64,000 nucleotides of DNA from Kluyvera genomosp. 3 (GCA_002211745.1 CP022114.1:62001-126000), one strand, 5' to 3'. Shown: positions 19,304-29,951, counted from the stretch's first letter. Translations and numbers: made by a program. Notes: a model not told the origin generated them from the sequence alone.

Positions 19304-20988
19304 GTGTTAAACAAAATCAAAGATCGTCTTCCTGCCGTCTCCCTCCCCGCTGGCATCAACAATCCGAAACTGCTGGTGATTGCCGGCGGCGTGGTGCTGG
19401 CGATCGCCATCATTGCGTCGCTGTGGAATCACAATCAGGGCTACGTCGCGCTGTACGGCGCGCAGGAGCAGGTGCCGGTCGCGCAGGTTGTGGACGTACT
19501 GGGCGCGGAAAACATTGCCTACCGCATTAATCCGGATAACGGCCAGGTGCTGGTGACCGAAAACAAACTGTCCCAGGCGCGTATGGCGCTGGCGGCCAAA
19601 GGCATCAGCGCGGCAACGCCGGACGGCTATGAGCTGATGGATAAAGAAGAGATGCTCGGTAGCAGCCAGTTTATCCAGAACGTGCGCTACAAGCGCAGCC
19701 TGGAAGGCGAGCTGGCGAAAAGCATCATGGCGCTGGACCCGGTAGAAACCGCGCGCGTTCATCTTGGGCTGAGCGAGTCCAGCTCGTTTGTGCTGACCAA
19801 TAAGCCGAACAGTAGTGCCTCGGTTGTGGTGCAACTGCGCTATGGCCGACAGCTGGATGAACAGCAGGTGGCCTCGATTGTGCAACTGGTGTCCGGTTCC
19901 GTACCGGGTATGTCCGCCGAGAGCGTACGCGTGGTCGATCAGGCGGGCAATCTGCTGTCTGATGGCGTGGCCGGGCCGGACGGCAGCATCGCCGGTAAAC
20001 GCCTGGGCGACGATGTCATGCAGCGTATCCGCGAAGATACCAGCAAGAATATCGCCAGCCTGCTGACCTCCCTGGTGGGCGCGGGCAACTACCGCATCAG
20101 CGTTGCGCCGACCGTGGACTTAAGCCGTGTGGAAGAGACTCAGGAACGTCTGGGCAAAGATCCGCGCGTCAGCGATGAGCAGCTAAGCCAGGAGAACACC
20201 ACCAACGAAATGGCGTTCGGGATTCCCGGCTCGCTAAGCAACCGCCCGGTGAACCAGAACCCGCAGGCTGCCGCCGCACAGGCGGCGGGCGATGCGGCTC
20301 CAGCGGCTAACACCGCTGCTAACAACACCAGTGACCCGCGTTCTCTCTCCAGCCGTAGCCAGGAGCAGCGTAAATACGCGTTCGATCGCGACATCCGCCA
20401 TATCCGCCATCCCGGCTACAAGCTGGAGAAATTGAGCGTCGCCGTGGCGTTGAACCAGTCCGCGCCTGCGCTGGCCAATATTACCCCCACGCAGCTGACG
20501 TCGATCACCCGTCTGGTGGAGAGCGCCGCCGGCATTGATAACGAACGTGGCGACGCGCTGACGCTGGACGTGCTCGCCTTCACCGCGCCGGCAACCGACA
20601 GCATGCTGAACCAGAAGTGGTGGAAAGACCCGGATATGCAGTACTGGGGACAAAACGGCGGGATTGGCCTGCTGGCCTTACTCACGCTGCTGTTTGGCGT
20701 CCGTCCGCTGGCCCAGCGTCTGGGACGTCGCGAGCGTCTGGTGAACGAGGTTGAACAGAACGAACGCGGCCTGTTGACCGATGAGTCCGAAGCTCAGGAT
20801 GACAATCTCACCGCGCTGCCGAGCACCGCTTTTAACAACAACGACGATCTGCTGCCGCCGCAAAGTTCCGGCCTGGAAACCAAGGTGGAGTATCTCCAGG
20901 TTCTGGCCAGAGCGAGACGGAGCGCGTAGCGGAAGTACTGAAACAGTGGATTAACAGCAATGACCGAAGCAACAGCAAATCGGAATAG
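19304..20988 (+). CDS. lfiF: lateral flagellar MS-ring protein FliF (LfiF)
   Basis: MS-ring protein of the inner membrane. The first hydrophobic segment (LLVIAGGVVLAIAIIASLW) is followed by ring-building motif domains (ALYGAQEQVPVAQVVDVLGA onward). A second membrane segment lies near residue 450 (GLLALLTLLFGVRPLAQ). The C-terminal FliG-binding tail reads VLAQSETERVAEVLKQWINS. That tail is in another frame because one C is missing near 20910; the repaired stop is 20988, giving about 561 residues and a 29-base overlap with lfiG. The start codon is GTG. Confidence 0.95.
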
Positions 20989-21985
20989 TAATTCAGGTAG
21001 CCGCAGCCGCCTGGAACAGGCGGCCATCCTGCTGATGAGCGTGGGAGAAGAAGCCGCGGCGCAGGTGATGCAGAAGTTGAACCGCGAAGAGGTTGTGCTG
21101 CTAAGTGAAACCATGGCGCGTCTGCATGATGTGAAGGTTAACCACGCGCGTCAGGCGATGAACAACTTCTTCTCCGACTACCGTGAGCAGAGTGGTATCA
21201 ACGGCGCATCGCGTTATTACCTGCGGAGCATTCTGGAAAAAGCGCTGGGCGGCGAAATTGCCCGCAGCGTGATTAACGGCATCTACGGTGATGAGATTCG
21301 CTATCGCATGGCGCGCTTGCAGTGGGTGGATATTCCGCAGCTGGCGGCGCTGATTGAGCAAGAGCACCTGCAATTGCAGGCGGTGTTCCTCGCCTTCCTG
21401 CCGCCGGATATTGCAGCCAGCGTACTGAGCGTGCTGCCGAGTGAACGTCAGGACGAAATCATCTACCGCATTGCGCGTCTGGATGACGTAAACCGCGACG
21501 TGATCGACGAGTTGGATCGTCTGATTGACCGTGGCATCGCGGTGCTCTCCGAGCACGGCTCGAAGGTCGCCGGTATCAAGCACGCCGCGAATATCGTCAA
21601 CCGTATCCCCAGCAACCAGCAGGAACTACTGGAGCAGCTGCGCGAACGTGACGAGAGCGTGGTCGACGATCTGCAGGATGAGATGTATGAGTTCTACATC
21701 CTCAGCCGCCAGACCCCGATGACCCTGCAACGCCTGATGGATGAAGTGCCGATCGATGAATGGGCTGTGGCGCTGAAGGGCACCGAGCCGGTGCTGCGTC
21801 AGGCGATCTTCAACGTCATGCCGAAGCGCCAGGTGACCCTGCTGCAAAGCACCACCACGCGCCTGGGGCCGGTGCCGGTCAGCCGTATCGAGCAGGTGCG
21901 TAAAGAGATTATGCAGACCCTGCGCCAGCTGGTGGAAGAGGGTGAGATTCAGGTACAGCTGTTCGCAGAACAGACGGTGGAATAA
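20960..21985 (+). CDS. lfiG: lateral flagellar switch protein FliG (LfiG)
   Basis: Torque-generating C-ring protein of 341 residues, intact. The N-terminal FliF-binding domain (RSRLEQAAILLMSVGEEAAA), the middle EHPQ-like region (EHLQLQAVFLAFLPPDIAA) and the C-terminal charged torque helix region (DLQDEMYEFYILSRQTPMTL and after) are present in order. The start lies within the end of lfiF. Downstream, lfiH begins after 3 bases. Confidence 0.96.
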   Translation: MTEATANRNSNSGSRSRLEQAAILLMSVGEEAAAQVMQKLNREEVVLLSETMARLHDVKVNHARQAMNNFFSDYREQSGINGASRYYLRSILEKALGGEIARSVINGIYGDEIRYRMARLQWVDIPQLAALIEQEHLQLQAVFLAFLPPDIAASVLSVLPSERQDEIIYRIARLDDVNRDVIDELDRLIDRGIAVLSEHGSKVAGIKHAANIVNRIPSNQQELLEQLRERDESVVDDLQDEMYEFYILSRQTPMTLQRLMDEVPIDEWAVALKGTEPVLRQAIFNVMPKRQVTLLQSTTTRLGPVPVSRIEQVRKEIMQTLRQLVEEGEIQVQLFAEQTVE

Positions 21986-21988
21986 ACC

Positions 21989-22737
21989 ATGTTCAAAAAA
22001 CGCAGCTTATCGCTGAGTGCCAACCGCCATGCCACCGCGAAACCGCAGCTGCATAAATTCCCGCCGTTGCGTAAACGCTGGGCGACGCCTGACGCGCCGA
22101 TGGACGACCAGACGGTTGCCGCGCCGGATCCGGCGGCGTATCAGCAGCAGTTGGAGGAAGGCTTCCGCGAGGGCGTGAATCAGGGCTTCGCGCAGGGAAT
22201 GGCAGAAGGCAAAGAGGAAGGCTATCAGGAAGGCATTCGTCTGGGCTTTGATGACGGGATGCGTAAAGGGCTTGCCGAAGGTAAACAGCAGGCTCGCCAG
22301 CAGTTCCTGGATGCGGCGTCGCCGTTTGAGCGCATCACCGCCGACGTCCAGCGTTTCCTCGACGGTTATGAACAGCGTCGTCGCGAAGAGCTGTTACAGC
22401 TGGTGGAGAAAGTCACCCGTCAGGTGATTCGCTGCGAGCTGGCATTGCACCCGACGCAGCTGCTGGCGCTGGTGGAAGAGGCGGTGACCAGCCTGCCGCA
22501 GCCGCCGGAGCAAATTCGCGTGATGCTCAATGCTGAAGAATTCCGCCGCATCAGCGAAGCGGAGCCGGAAAAGACCCGCGAGTGGGGCTGGTTGCCGATC
22601 CGGCGCTGGAGCTGGGCGAATGCCGCGTGATTACCGATACCACCGAGATGGACATTGGCTGTCAGCACCGCCTCGACCAGTGCGTGTCGGTGCTGAAGGA
22701 CAACCTGTTGCCGGAAGCCGCGCATGAGCAGCCTTGA
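21989..22737 (+). CDS. lfiH: lateral flagellar export regulator FliH (LfiH)
   Basis: Stator-like partner of the export ATPase. The middle region has the glycine-spaced repeats typical of FliH (FREGVNQGFAQGMAEGKEEG and onward), followed by the ATPase-binding C-terminal domain. A break near 22585 is repaired by one G (GGGGG for GGGG), giving REWGLVADPALELGECRV and a stop at 22737, about 250 residues. The end overlaps the lfiI start by 14 bases. Confidence 0.92.
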
Positions 22738-24040
22738 TTTCGAACAGGCGCTGCGCTCCATTGAACAGATCGATCTGGCGCGCGTCGCCGGACGTCTGGT
22801 CCGCGTCAACGGTATTTTGCTGGAGTGCGTTGGCTGTCGTCTGGCGATTGGCCAGCTGTGCCACGTCGAAAGCATCGAGCACGAGATGATGGAAGCGCAG
22901 GTGGTGGGCTTTGACCGCGAAGTCACCTACCTGATGCCGTTCAAGCAGCCTTCCGGTCTGATTGCCGGCGCGCGCGTGTTTCCCGCCGGAAAAAGCGAAG
23001 GCGTGATGATTGGCGACCAGTGGCTGGGGCGGGTGGTTAACGGCCTTGGCGAACCGCTGGATGACAAAGGCAAACTCGGCGGCGACACGCTGCTGCCGCA
23101 GCAGCTACCGCAAGTTCACCCGCTGAAACGCCAGCCGGTGGAAGCGCCGCTGGACGTTGGCGTACGCGCCATTAACGGCCTGCTGACCATCGGCAAAGGT
23201 CAGCGCGTGGCCTGATGGCGGGCAGCGGCGTGGGCAAAAGCGTGCTGCTCGGCATGATTACCCGCTACACCCAGGCCGAAGTGGTGGTGGTGGGGCTGAT
23301 CGGCGAACGTGGCCGCGAGGTGAAAGAGTTTATCGAGAACTCGCTACAGGCCGAAGGGCTGGCGAAGTCGGTGATTGTCGCCGCACCGGCGGACGAATCG
23401 CCGCTGATGCGTATCAAGGCTACCGAGCTGTGTCACACCATCGCCAGCTATTACCGCGATAAAGGCAAAGACGTGCTGCTGCTGGTCGACTCGCTGACCC
23501 GCTACGCCATGGCGCAGCGTGAGATTGCGCTATCACTCGGCGAACCTCCCGCCACCAAAGGCTATCCGCCGTCGGCGTTCAGTATGATCCCCGTCTGGTG
23601 GAGAGCGCCGGCAACAGCGAAAGCTGCGGATCGATGACCGCGATCTACACCGTGCTGGCGGAGGGCGACGATCAGCAGGATCCGATCGTCGACTGCGCGC
23701 GTGCGGTGCTCGACGGCCATATCGTGCTGTCGCGCCATCTGGCGGAAGCAGGACACTATCCGGCCATCGATATCGGCCAGTCGATCAGCCGTTGCATGAG
23801 CCAGGTCACCGCCCGCGAACATCAGCTCGCCGCGCGCACGCTTAAGCAGCTGTATGCCGAATACCAGAGCATTAAGCCGTTAATTCCGCTGGGGGGTACG
23901 TTGCAGGCGCAGACCCGCTGGCTGATAGAGCCGTCCGTCTCTCTCCGGCCATCACGCAGTTCTTACAACAGGAAGTTCAGGACGCGGCGTTAATGGATTC
24001 GACCGTTAACGATCTGCGTACGCTGGCGCAAGCAGGGTAA
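22724..24040 (+). CDS. lfiI: lateral flagellum-specific ATPase FliI (LfiI)
   Basis: F1-like ATPase that energises export-substrate unfolding. Walker A reads GSGVGKS and Walker B reads [16 protein letters not shown]; the sequence [15 protein letters not shown] is characteristic. Three one-base breaks (near 23213, 23590 and 23925), each in a GG or CCCC run, split it into four frames. Repairs give [29 protein letters not shown] and [16 protein letters not shown]. Joined length is about 439 residues, normal for FliI. Confidence 0.95.
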
Positions 24041-24046
24041 TGCACG

Positions 24047-24493
24047 ATGAATAAACTGATTTCTACGCTGGAACAGCTTCATCTGATGCGCACGCGCGCG
24101 GTTGATGATCTCAGTTCGAAGCTGGCCTCGCAAAAGCAGGTCTGCCAGCGCTTTGAGAAGAATATTGATGCGCTGACCTCGCTGGCCTCCGGGCTGGCGG
24201 AGCAGAGCGTCAATAGCGCCGTGATGATGATTAACCAGTCGAAATATAAGCACAATATTCAACGTGTTATCGACTGGCAGAAGCAAGAGCAGGCGCTGGC
24301 TAACCTCGAAGCGCAAAAAATTCAGGGCAATCTACTGGCCGAGGCGAAGCGCGAAAAGAGCCTCGAGCTGGTACTGGACGCCAAACGCAGCGACCAACGG
24401 ATGGAAATGAGCCGTCGGGAGCAAAAAATGACTGATTCTGTTTCTACCCAGTGCTGGCTGCGTCAGCAGCTGGCCGCCGCGCGCCAACGATAA
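24047..24493 (+). CDS. lfiJ: lateral flagellar export chaperone FliJ (LfiJ)
   Basis: Coiled-coil protein of 148 residues that links FliI to the export gate. It is almost entirely charged helix (LASQKQVCQRFEKNIDALTS, RREQKMTDSVSTQ) with no other domain, as FliJ proteins are. Intact. It follows lfiI by 6 bases, and a glycosyltransferase gene begins 5 bases downstream, so the modification cassette is probably cotranscribed with it. Confidence 0.88.
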   Translation: MNKLISTLEQLHLMRTRAVDDLSSKLASQKQVCQRFEKNIDALTSLASGLAEQSVNSAVMMINQSKYKHNIQRVIDWQKQEQALANLEAQKIQGNLLAEAKREKSLELVLDAKRSDQRMEMSRREQKMTDSVSTQCWLRQQLAAARQR

Positions 24494-24498
24494 TTGTG

Positions 24499-25919
24499 AT
24501 GAAGACCGCCAATAAACCAAACCTGATGTCCGCGCTGCTTGCTCGCCAGCAGCGCCCGCAGCCGCAAACAACGCCATTTGTCAGTGTCGTCTGCCCGACC
24601 TATAACCGCCGCGAGTTTCTGCCCTATCTGCTCTATATCTGGCAGTATCAGGACTACCCGGCGGACAAGCGCGAGCTGATTATTCTCGACGATTCTCCGA
24701 CCAGTAACGCCGATCTCATCGAGATGATGAGCGACCCGGCGACGCCGAACGTACGCTATATCCATAGCCCGGAGCGATTGGTGCTGGGCCATAAACGTAA
24801 CCGGCTTAACGCGCTGGCGAAAGGGAATACATCATCTGCTTTGATGATGACGACTACTATCCGCCGAATAAAATTTCCCATCAGGTGACGCAGATGCAGA
24901 GTCATCACGCGCTGTTTTCCGGTTGCGATCAGATCTACATCTGGTACAGCCACCTGGACAAAATCTACCTGACGCACCCTTTCGGCGCGAAGCATGCGCT
25001 GAATGGCACCTTCGGTTATCACCGTCATTTGCTGAAAAAGCATCGCTATGATGATGAAGCTAGCCGAGCGGAAGAAGAGGGTTTTCTTAAGGGCTTTACC
25101 ACGCCGGTTCAGCAGATTGATCCGCGGCAGGCCATCCTGTGTATTTCGCACAGCAGCAATACCTATGACAAAGATTACATCCTGAATACCTCTATCCCCG
25201 TCGATCTGACGCTCGAAGATTTTGTCAGCGATGCCAATCTGCTGGCGCACTACCGCCGTCTTTGCACCGCGCCGCTCAACACGCTGGTTAACTGGTCGGT
25301 GTTTGAGAAAGTTGCGGTCCTTTACGACCCGCAGCAGGAGGAGATGCTTCCCGAACGCTGTGAGGCGCTGCTGGCGCTTGGCGTCCAGGCCGATCAAATC
25401 TGGCCAGTGGCGAAAGCAACTGATGAATGCCAAACCCACTACCAGGTTATCGCACAGGCTAAACGACAGGGCTGGAAGAACGTGGTGCTACTGGATGACG
25501 CTTTGCGTTTCGTCAGAAAAGAGAATGCGGTTAAGAATATCAACAAGTTACTGAATGGGTTGGATCAACTGGACTGGCAGATGCTGCTGCTGGGTGGGCG
25601 CTATGAAAGTTTCCGTCCAACCCAGTCTTTGCAGGGCGTGGCGCGGATCTATAACGCAGGCTGCGCCTGCGCCTACGCGGTGAATGCCAACTACTACGAC
25701 ACCTTGTTGGATGCCTACCAGGATTCGGCGTCATTGGATAGCAGTTGGACCAACCTCATGCGTCTGGAATCACTCTGGCTGGGCTTTAGCCCGAGTTTTG
25801 CCTTCTTGCAGCACCATCCGGACCCAAAAACCGGCGAGCTGATTGACTGTACCCACTGGTTCTTCCGTAAACATCATGAAGCCGTGACGGCCAAAGAGAA
25901 TAAACATGGAACTGATTGA
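24499..25919 (+). CDS. two-domain glycosyltransferase (GT2-like plus GT25-like), candidate flagellin modification
   Basis: About 474 residues with two nucleotide-sugar transferase-like halves. The N-terminal half is GT2-type: SVVCPTYNRREFLPYLL, LIILDDSPTS and the metal-binding DDDD in CFDDDDYYPPNKISHQ. The C-terminal half resembles GT25 LPS-type transferases: HYQVIAQAKRQGWKNVVLLD, then an acceptor-site region with GCACAYAVNANYYD. A break near 24825 is repaired by one G (GEYIICFDDDD). No membrane segment is seen, so it acts in the cytoplasm. It sits between lfiJ and lfgN, and its stop overlaps the next gene. A role in modifying lateral flagellin or another surface glycan is inferred from place only. 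Confidence 0.8.
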
Positions 25920-26846
25920 ACATTACCAACCTGAATTCGTCTCATGCTTCGATGCGCGAGAAACACCGTGTACCTGCCCGGCGTGTCAGAATGCCGAACA
26001 GGTGTGGCCGCACGTCAGCGTGAAGCTGAGAAATCAGCAGCGCGAGACGTTGGATATCGGCTGTGAAACCGCGGCTAAAGAGATGCTGTTTAACCCGGAA
26101 GCTTTTGTGCTGCATACCGCGAAGGCCGCACCGCAGGGTGAAGAGACGCTCTCCGCATGGAGTGAAGCACTCAATCAGCAGTGCATCAATCAGGCGGTGC
26201 ATCCTACGCTTCCGCTGCAAGAGAGCCTCTATGCCATTGGCATTCTGCTGAGCAAAGCGCAGCAGCATCTGGATAACGGCGAGAGCGATCCGGCGCTACT
26301 GGTAGAGATGGGGGGCAGTTGGCCACGCTGGCGGAACAGGGCGTGCTCGCGCAGCAGTTTGCGATGCTGCCGCCGATTATGGAGAACCGTATCGCTGCGC
26401 TGAAAGAAATGGGCACGATGCGCCTGAACCTGAATCTGCCGATGGTGGAGAAAATGGGAATGTCGCTGAAGTTGAGCGAGCTGGCAATTATGCAACCAGC
26501 CCGTTTGGCGGAGCGTCAGCAGGCGCTGGATGCGGTATGGCCCACGATCGCGCTGTTTGACGAGCAGCCGCATACGCTGCGCAATATCCTCATTTATCAG
26601 TTGTATAGCGATATTTTCCCCGGCATAGGCTGCACCAATTACGGCGAAGCGTTGTTGGGCCTCGCGCGGCAGTTTTTCCACATCAAAATGTTGTGCGCGA
26701 TTCGCGCCGAACAGAAGGAACTGACTCAGGACGATGTCGCGCTTCTGGTAAGCGCGCTGCGCGGCTGGCAGCAACAGAATTTGTTTGTCGCCGAGGAGGG
26801 GAATACGTCGGATTACAGTTTGCTGTGTGGGCTGTCGCTGCTGTAA
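25906..26846 (+). CDS. FliB-like protein (possible flagellin lysine-N-methylase)
   Basis: About 313 residues. It has a cysteine-rich N-terminus (CTCPACQN) and a segment DIGCETAAKEMLFNPEAFV that resembles the conserved C-x-x-A(A/R) block of FliB lysine-N-methylases. A helical region follows (LYAIGILLSKAQQHLDNGES), as in that family. FliB methylates surface lysines of flagellin. A break near 26315 is repaired by one base in the GGGG run, giving VEMGGQLATLAEQGVL. The start overlaps the end of the glycosyltransferase gene by 14 bases. The FliB assignment is from family resemblance in memory and is not certain; the N-terminal CC-GW motif of classical FliB is not obvious. Confidence 0.6.
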
Positions 26847-26857
26847 ACCCACAAATC

Positions 26858-26883
26858 AAGCATGCTGGTATTCCGGCATGCTT
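26858..26883. terminator. hairpin after FliB-like gene
   Basis: AAGCATGCTGG and CCGGCATGCTT form an 11-bp stem with one mismatch around a 5-base loop. There is no T run on the plus strand. It lies between two genes of the modification cassette and may be a weak terminator or an mRNA-stabilising element. Confidence 0.45.
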
Positions 26884-26909
26884 AACGACCGCTGAATGTC
26901 ATAGATGAA

Positions 26910-28051
26910 TTGGCCTACTCCATGATCGCTTTCCTGATTGAGGGCATTTTTTACGCCCAGTTTTTCTCTCGTATCGTTAAAGCTTTGCCGGAACGACAAA
27001 AAAAGAACGTCATCTTTTTCTCCCGTGATATACAGACCTGTAAATTTGTTAAGAATCAATTGCCTCAATGCCAGGTTCAACAAATCCCCATATTTGATTC
27101 TGTACCCGAAGAAGCTGTATTTCGACAGTCCAGCCCACTATTGGCTGCCCAGTTAAGTAAGGCGGTAGATGAGAGTTTCGAATATGTGGTTGGAGGGGCT
27201 GAACGTGATATTTGCTGGCGTGTGCTGCTGTCTTGTTTCGTTTTTCTGAACCAATTAGAACAAGAAACAATTTCACGGTTTATTATGTGCAGTGGCTGTG
27301 GAGTGGGAGCAAAGGCAGCCAGGGTGATGTGTGATATGAAGGCGATCCCAACGCAGTTTGTTGAACTGGCCAATCTACCGAATAAGATTTTCGTCGACCC
27401 GGCCGGTACCAATGCTCGTTCCCAGTTGGCGATGACGCCAGAGTTACTGGATCGTTTTCCCTCTGTAGATGACGCAACGCATCAGGCGTGGCTATTACAC
27501 TACAATGCCTTTAAGGCTCAACCACCCGTCAGGCGCAGGGTAATCCGTTGGCAGAAATCATTGCCGAGAATTCCCAGGATTGCGTGGTTGATACTGGAAT
27601 ACCGTACCTTTTTGTTCCGCTTCAGGTTTCTAATGACGCCCAGTTATGGCTTTACTCACGCTATAGGAACGAAGATGTTATTCGTTATGCACTCCACCTG
27701 GCGGAAAATAGCGATCACCAGGTTGTGGTCAAAGTCCATCCGGCTGAACCGCAACTCGCAGAAATTCAGCATATTTTGGCGTTGAAACAGGAATTGGGTT
27801 TTAAATTATCTGGCGAATTAACCACTGAGCTTATCAAGCAGTCGCAGGGTGTTGTGACCATCAATTCAACGGTTGGATTAGAGGGATTACTCCATCATAA
27901 GCCTGTCGTGGCTATTGGTGATTGTTTCTATAAAACGTTCGATCAAGAACGGTTGAAAAAATATATTCATCATTATCTTTTTGATGGTGTGGATTTTTTT
28001 AGTACAGAGCCGATTGAACGTAAAATAGCCATGGATTTTCTAAATCGTTAA
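26910..28051 (+). CDS. KpsC/KpsS-like (capsule polysaccharide synthesis family) glycosyltransferase
   Basis: About 380 residues resembling the Capsule_synth family of Kdo and related transferases. The C-terminal half has the family-like run DHQVVVKVHPAEPQ followed by QGVVTINSTVGLEGLLHHKP, in which the VxxHP and NSTxGxEAL-like motifs are clear. A break near 27536 divides it; joining gives VRRQGNPLAEIIAENSQD. The start is uncertain: the listed one is TTG, and an ATG at 26922 or a start hidden by another lost base are alternatives. The sequence is more AT-rich than the flagellar genes. It lies between the FliB-like and SGNH-like genes. The sugar it transfers cannot be told. Confidence 0.7.
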
Positions 28052-28070
28052 GCACAGAGAGCATGAATAT

Positions 28071-29468
28071 ATGACGCAGGAACCTTTTGCTCCAGATGAA
28101 TTGATCTTTCTGGTGAAAATTAAGGACTTGGCATTAACGCTTTCCCTCACAAAGCTCGATACAGTTGTGGATGCAATAAAACGTTGTGTTCTTGAATATC
28201 AGCACTGTATTCCTGATGAAAAGCCCGCGCTCGATTTTATTGAGCAGCTTATTATTACATCTGAAAAAGAGACTACGCGTAATGATATTTCACAATTTTT
28301 AACGCATCTCTCAATATTCTGGGAATGGATGGTACTACGTCGCCCGCTTGATCTTATCTACGTTGGGCAGAAGAAAAATTTCACGCTGATAGAAGGCATC
28401 CCTTGCCATACATCTCTACGCTGTACACAGTACATTTTTACCGATGAGAAAACGTCTGAAGACGCACTAGCTAAGCTTTCGCTTTCTCGTCCCGTGCTGC
28501 TGGTTGATAATCAAGGTGAGCAACGCGTGGGCGGTGGGAAGTATTTGGGTCTTATCAACATAGAAGTCGCTGGGCCGCTATTAGGCCATCGCAACGATGT
28601 TTTGGGTATTCTTCGTAAGAATATTGATATGGTGAGCATTCTTAATAATAATCTGCGAAAGCTCAAAAATGAGACAGATTTGAATAAAGTGATCCTCGGA
28701 TCGTCTTTTGCCTATTTTGGAATGCATGATGCGTTGCTTACCCGTGCGGTGAATTTATCTATTGCGAGTGGCGATGCTGAGTATAATAAAACACTGGTCG
28801 AATACTGTATTTCAGAATGCAATGTGAAGAACTTTGTCATTGTAATTGGTTTCTTTGAACTATTTCATAAAATGTCAAAAGGGGAGAATGGTTATTTTTA
28901 TTTGGCCTCAGAATTCCTTAAAGATAATGATATTCTCTACGCCAGTACGAATATTCAGAAAAAACCTTTTCTTTTCCATCACGATCGCGAACCGTTGATT
29001 GATTTATTACAGATTGATGTGACCAGTTGGTTAGCAAAGCGCGAAATCGGCCAGCTTCGCGAACGCGCATCGTTGACGCCTGAGAAGAGTTTGAGCACCG
29101 ACTTTACCTATAGCAGCGAATTTACGCGTCGTGAGACAGAGTACTTTGCTCGCTTTTATGAGCGCGAAGGCGTAGCGGAGAGCAATAAGCTGATATTTCA
29201 GCATATTGTCGAGCAGGTGAAACAGGTGCAGGGGCGAATTTATTTTGTTATCCAACCCTTTACCCCGCTGTATAACGAGATATTTCATCCGGCAATGCGT
29301 CAGGAAACGAAAGATTTTCTGGCTACTATTGCTGATGGCGAATCGTCATTTTGCATCGATCTGTCTGAGGATACGGACTTTGCCCCGGAAGATTACAGCG
29401 ATGCGCATCACTTGAATTTTACCGGTGCTCAGAAGCTCTATCGTAAACTGGCGTGGCTACAGCTTTAA
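28071..29468 (+). CDS. SGNH-hydrolase-like protein of the flagellar modification cassette
   Basis: 465 residues, intact and AT-rich. Not matched to a named family, but it carries two SGNH/GDSL-type landmarks. VILGSSFAYFG (near residue 205) would supply the nucleophile Ser. SDAHHLNFTGAQKLYRKLAW near the C-terminus gives the DxxH catalytic pair; the spacing suits an AlgX/DltD-like acyltransferase or esterase. The first 190 residues are unrecognised and may bind the acceptor. No signal peptide or membrane helix is seen, so it should be cytoplasmic, unlike AlgX. It starts 19 bases after the capsule-family gene. A role in acylating or deacylating a flagellar glycan is inferred from the cassette. 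Confidence 0.6.
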   Translation: MTQEPFAPDELIFLVKIKDLALTLSLTKLDTVVDAIKRCVLEYQHCIPDEKPALDFIEQLIITSEKETTRNDISQFLTHLSIFWEWMVLRRPLDLIYVGQKKNFTLIEGIPCHTSLRCTQYIFTDEKTSEDALAKLSLSRPVLLVDNQGEQRVGGGKYLGLINIEVAGPLLGHRNDVLGILRKNIDMVSILNNNLRKLKNETDLNKVILGSSFAYFGMHDALLTRAVNLSIASGDAEYNKTLVEYCISECNVKNFVIVIGFFELFHKMSKGENGYFYLASEFLKDNDILYASTNIQKKPFLFHHDREPLIDLLQIDVTSWLAKREIGQLRERASLTPEKSLSTDFTYSSEFTRRETEYFARFYEREGVAESNKLIFQHIVEQVKQVQGRIYFVIQPFTPLYNEIFHPAMRQETKDFLATIADGESSFCIDLSEDTDFAPEDYSDAHHLNFTGAQKLYRKLAWLQL

Positions 29469-29481
29469 GCGAAGATTTTCT

Positions 29482-29505
29482 CGTCTGGCAATTCAGTGCC
29501 AGACG
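29482..29505. terminator. bidirectional hairpin between SGNH-like gene and lfgN
   Basis: Perfect 9-bp stem CGTCTGGCA/TGCCAGACG with a 6-base loop, located in the 42 bases between two convergent genes. A short A/T-rich tail follows on the minus-strand side (AGAAAATC). Probable shared terminator. Confidence 0.65.
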
Positions 29506-29510
29506 TTGCC

Positions 29511-29948
29511 TTACCCCTGCTGATACAACCAATTCTCCGGCTCACTGGCATTCAGCAAATTCCCCAGGATCTCCTGTTGCATACTCATCAACGCCCCGTT
29601 GTAGTCGTTGGCGATCCGGCAATCAGCAGCCTGCTGCTGAAGGCTTTGCCAGAGGGCGGAAACAGAAGGCTGATGGGCGGCGGGAAGGCGGGCAATCAGC
29701 GTTTTCAGGCCTTCGGTGCTTGGGTCAATCCCTAACTGGCCGAGAATCTGGTAGCGCTGCTGGCTGCTTTGCGACAGCTGCTGGTACAGCGCCATAATCT
29801 GCTCGTTGATGACGTCGAGCGACGCGGCGTCGCGGGCAACAATGTGGTGGCGCTGCTTTTCAAGTAGTGCGGTCAGGGCATGATAGCGTTTACGGTCTTC
29901 GGTCATGTCCTGAATCAGTGCTTTAACGCGTTGGGCTGCGTTAGTCAT
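29511..29948 (-). CDS. lfgN: lateral flagellar chaperone FlgN (LfgN)
   Basis: Export chaperone for hook-filament junction proteins, 145 residues, helical. DRKRYHALTALLEKQRHHIV and QLSQSSQQRYQILGQLGIDP match the FlgN pattern, in which the first half dimerises and the C-terminus binds FlgK/FlgL. Intact. It is the last gene of the lfgA-lfgM-lfgN unit on the minus strand, 3 bases after lfgM. Confidence 0.88.
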   Translation of the reverse strand: MTNAAQRVKALIQDMTEDRKRYHALTALLEKQRHHIVARDAASLDVINEQIMALYQQLSQSSQQRYQILGQLGIDPSTEGLKTLIARLPAAHQPSVSALWQSLQQQAADCRIANDYNGALMSMQQEILGNLLNASEPENWLYQQG

Positions 29949-29951
29949 AAA

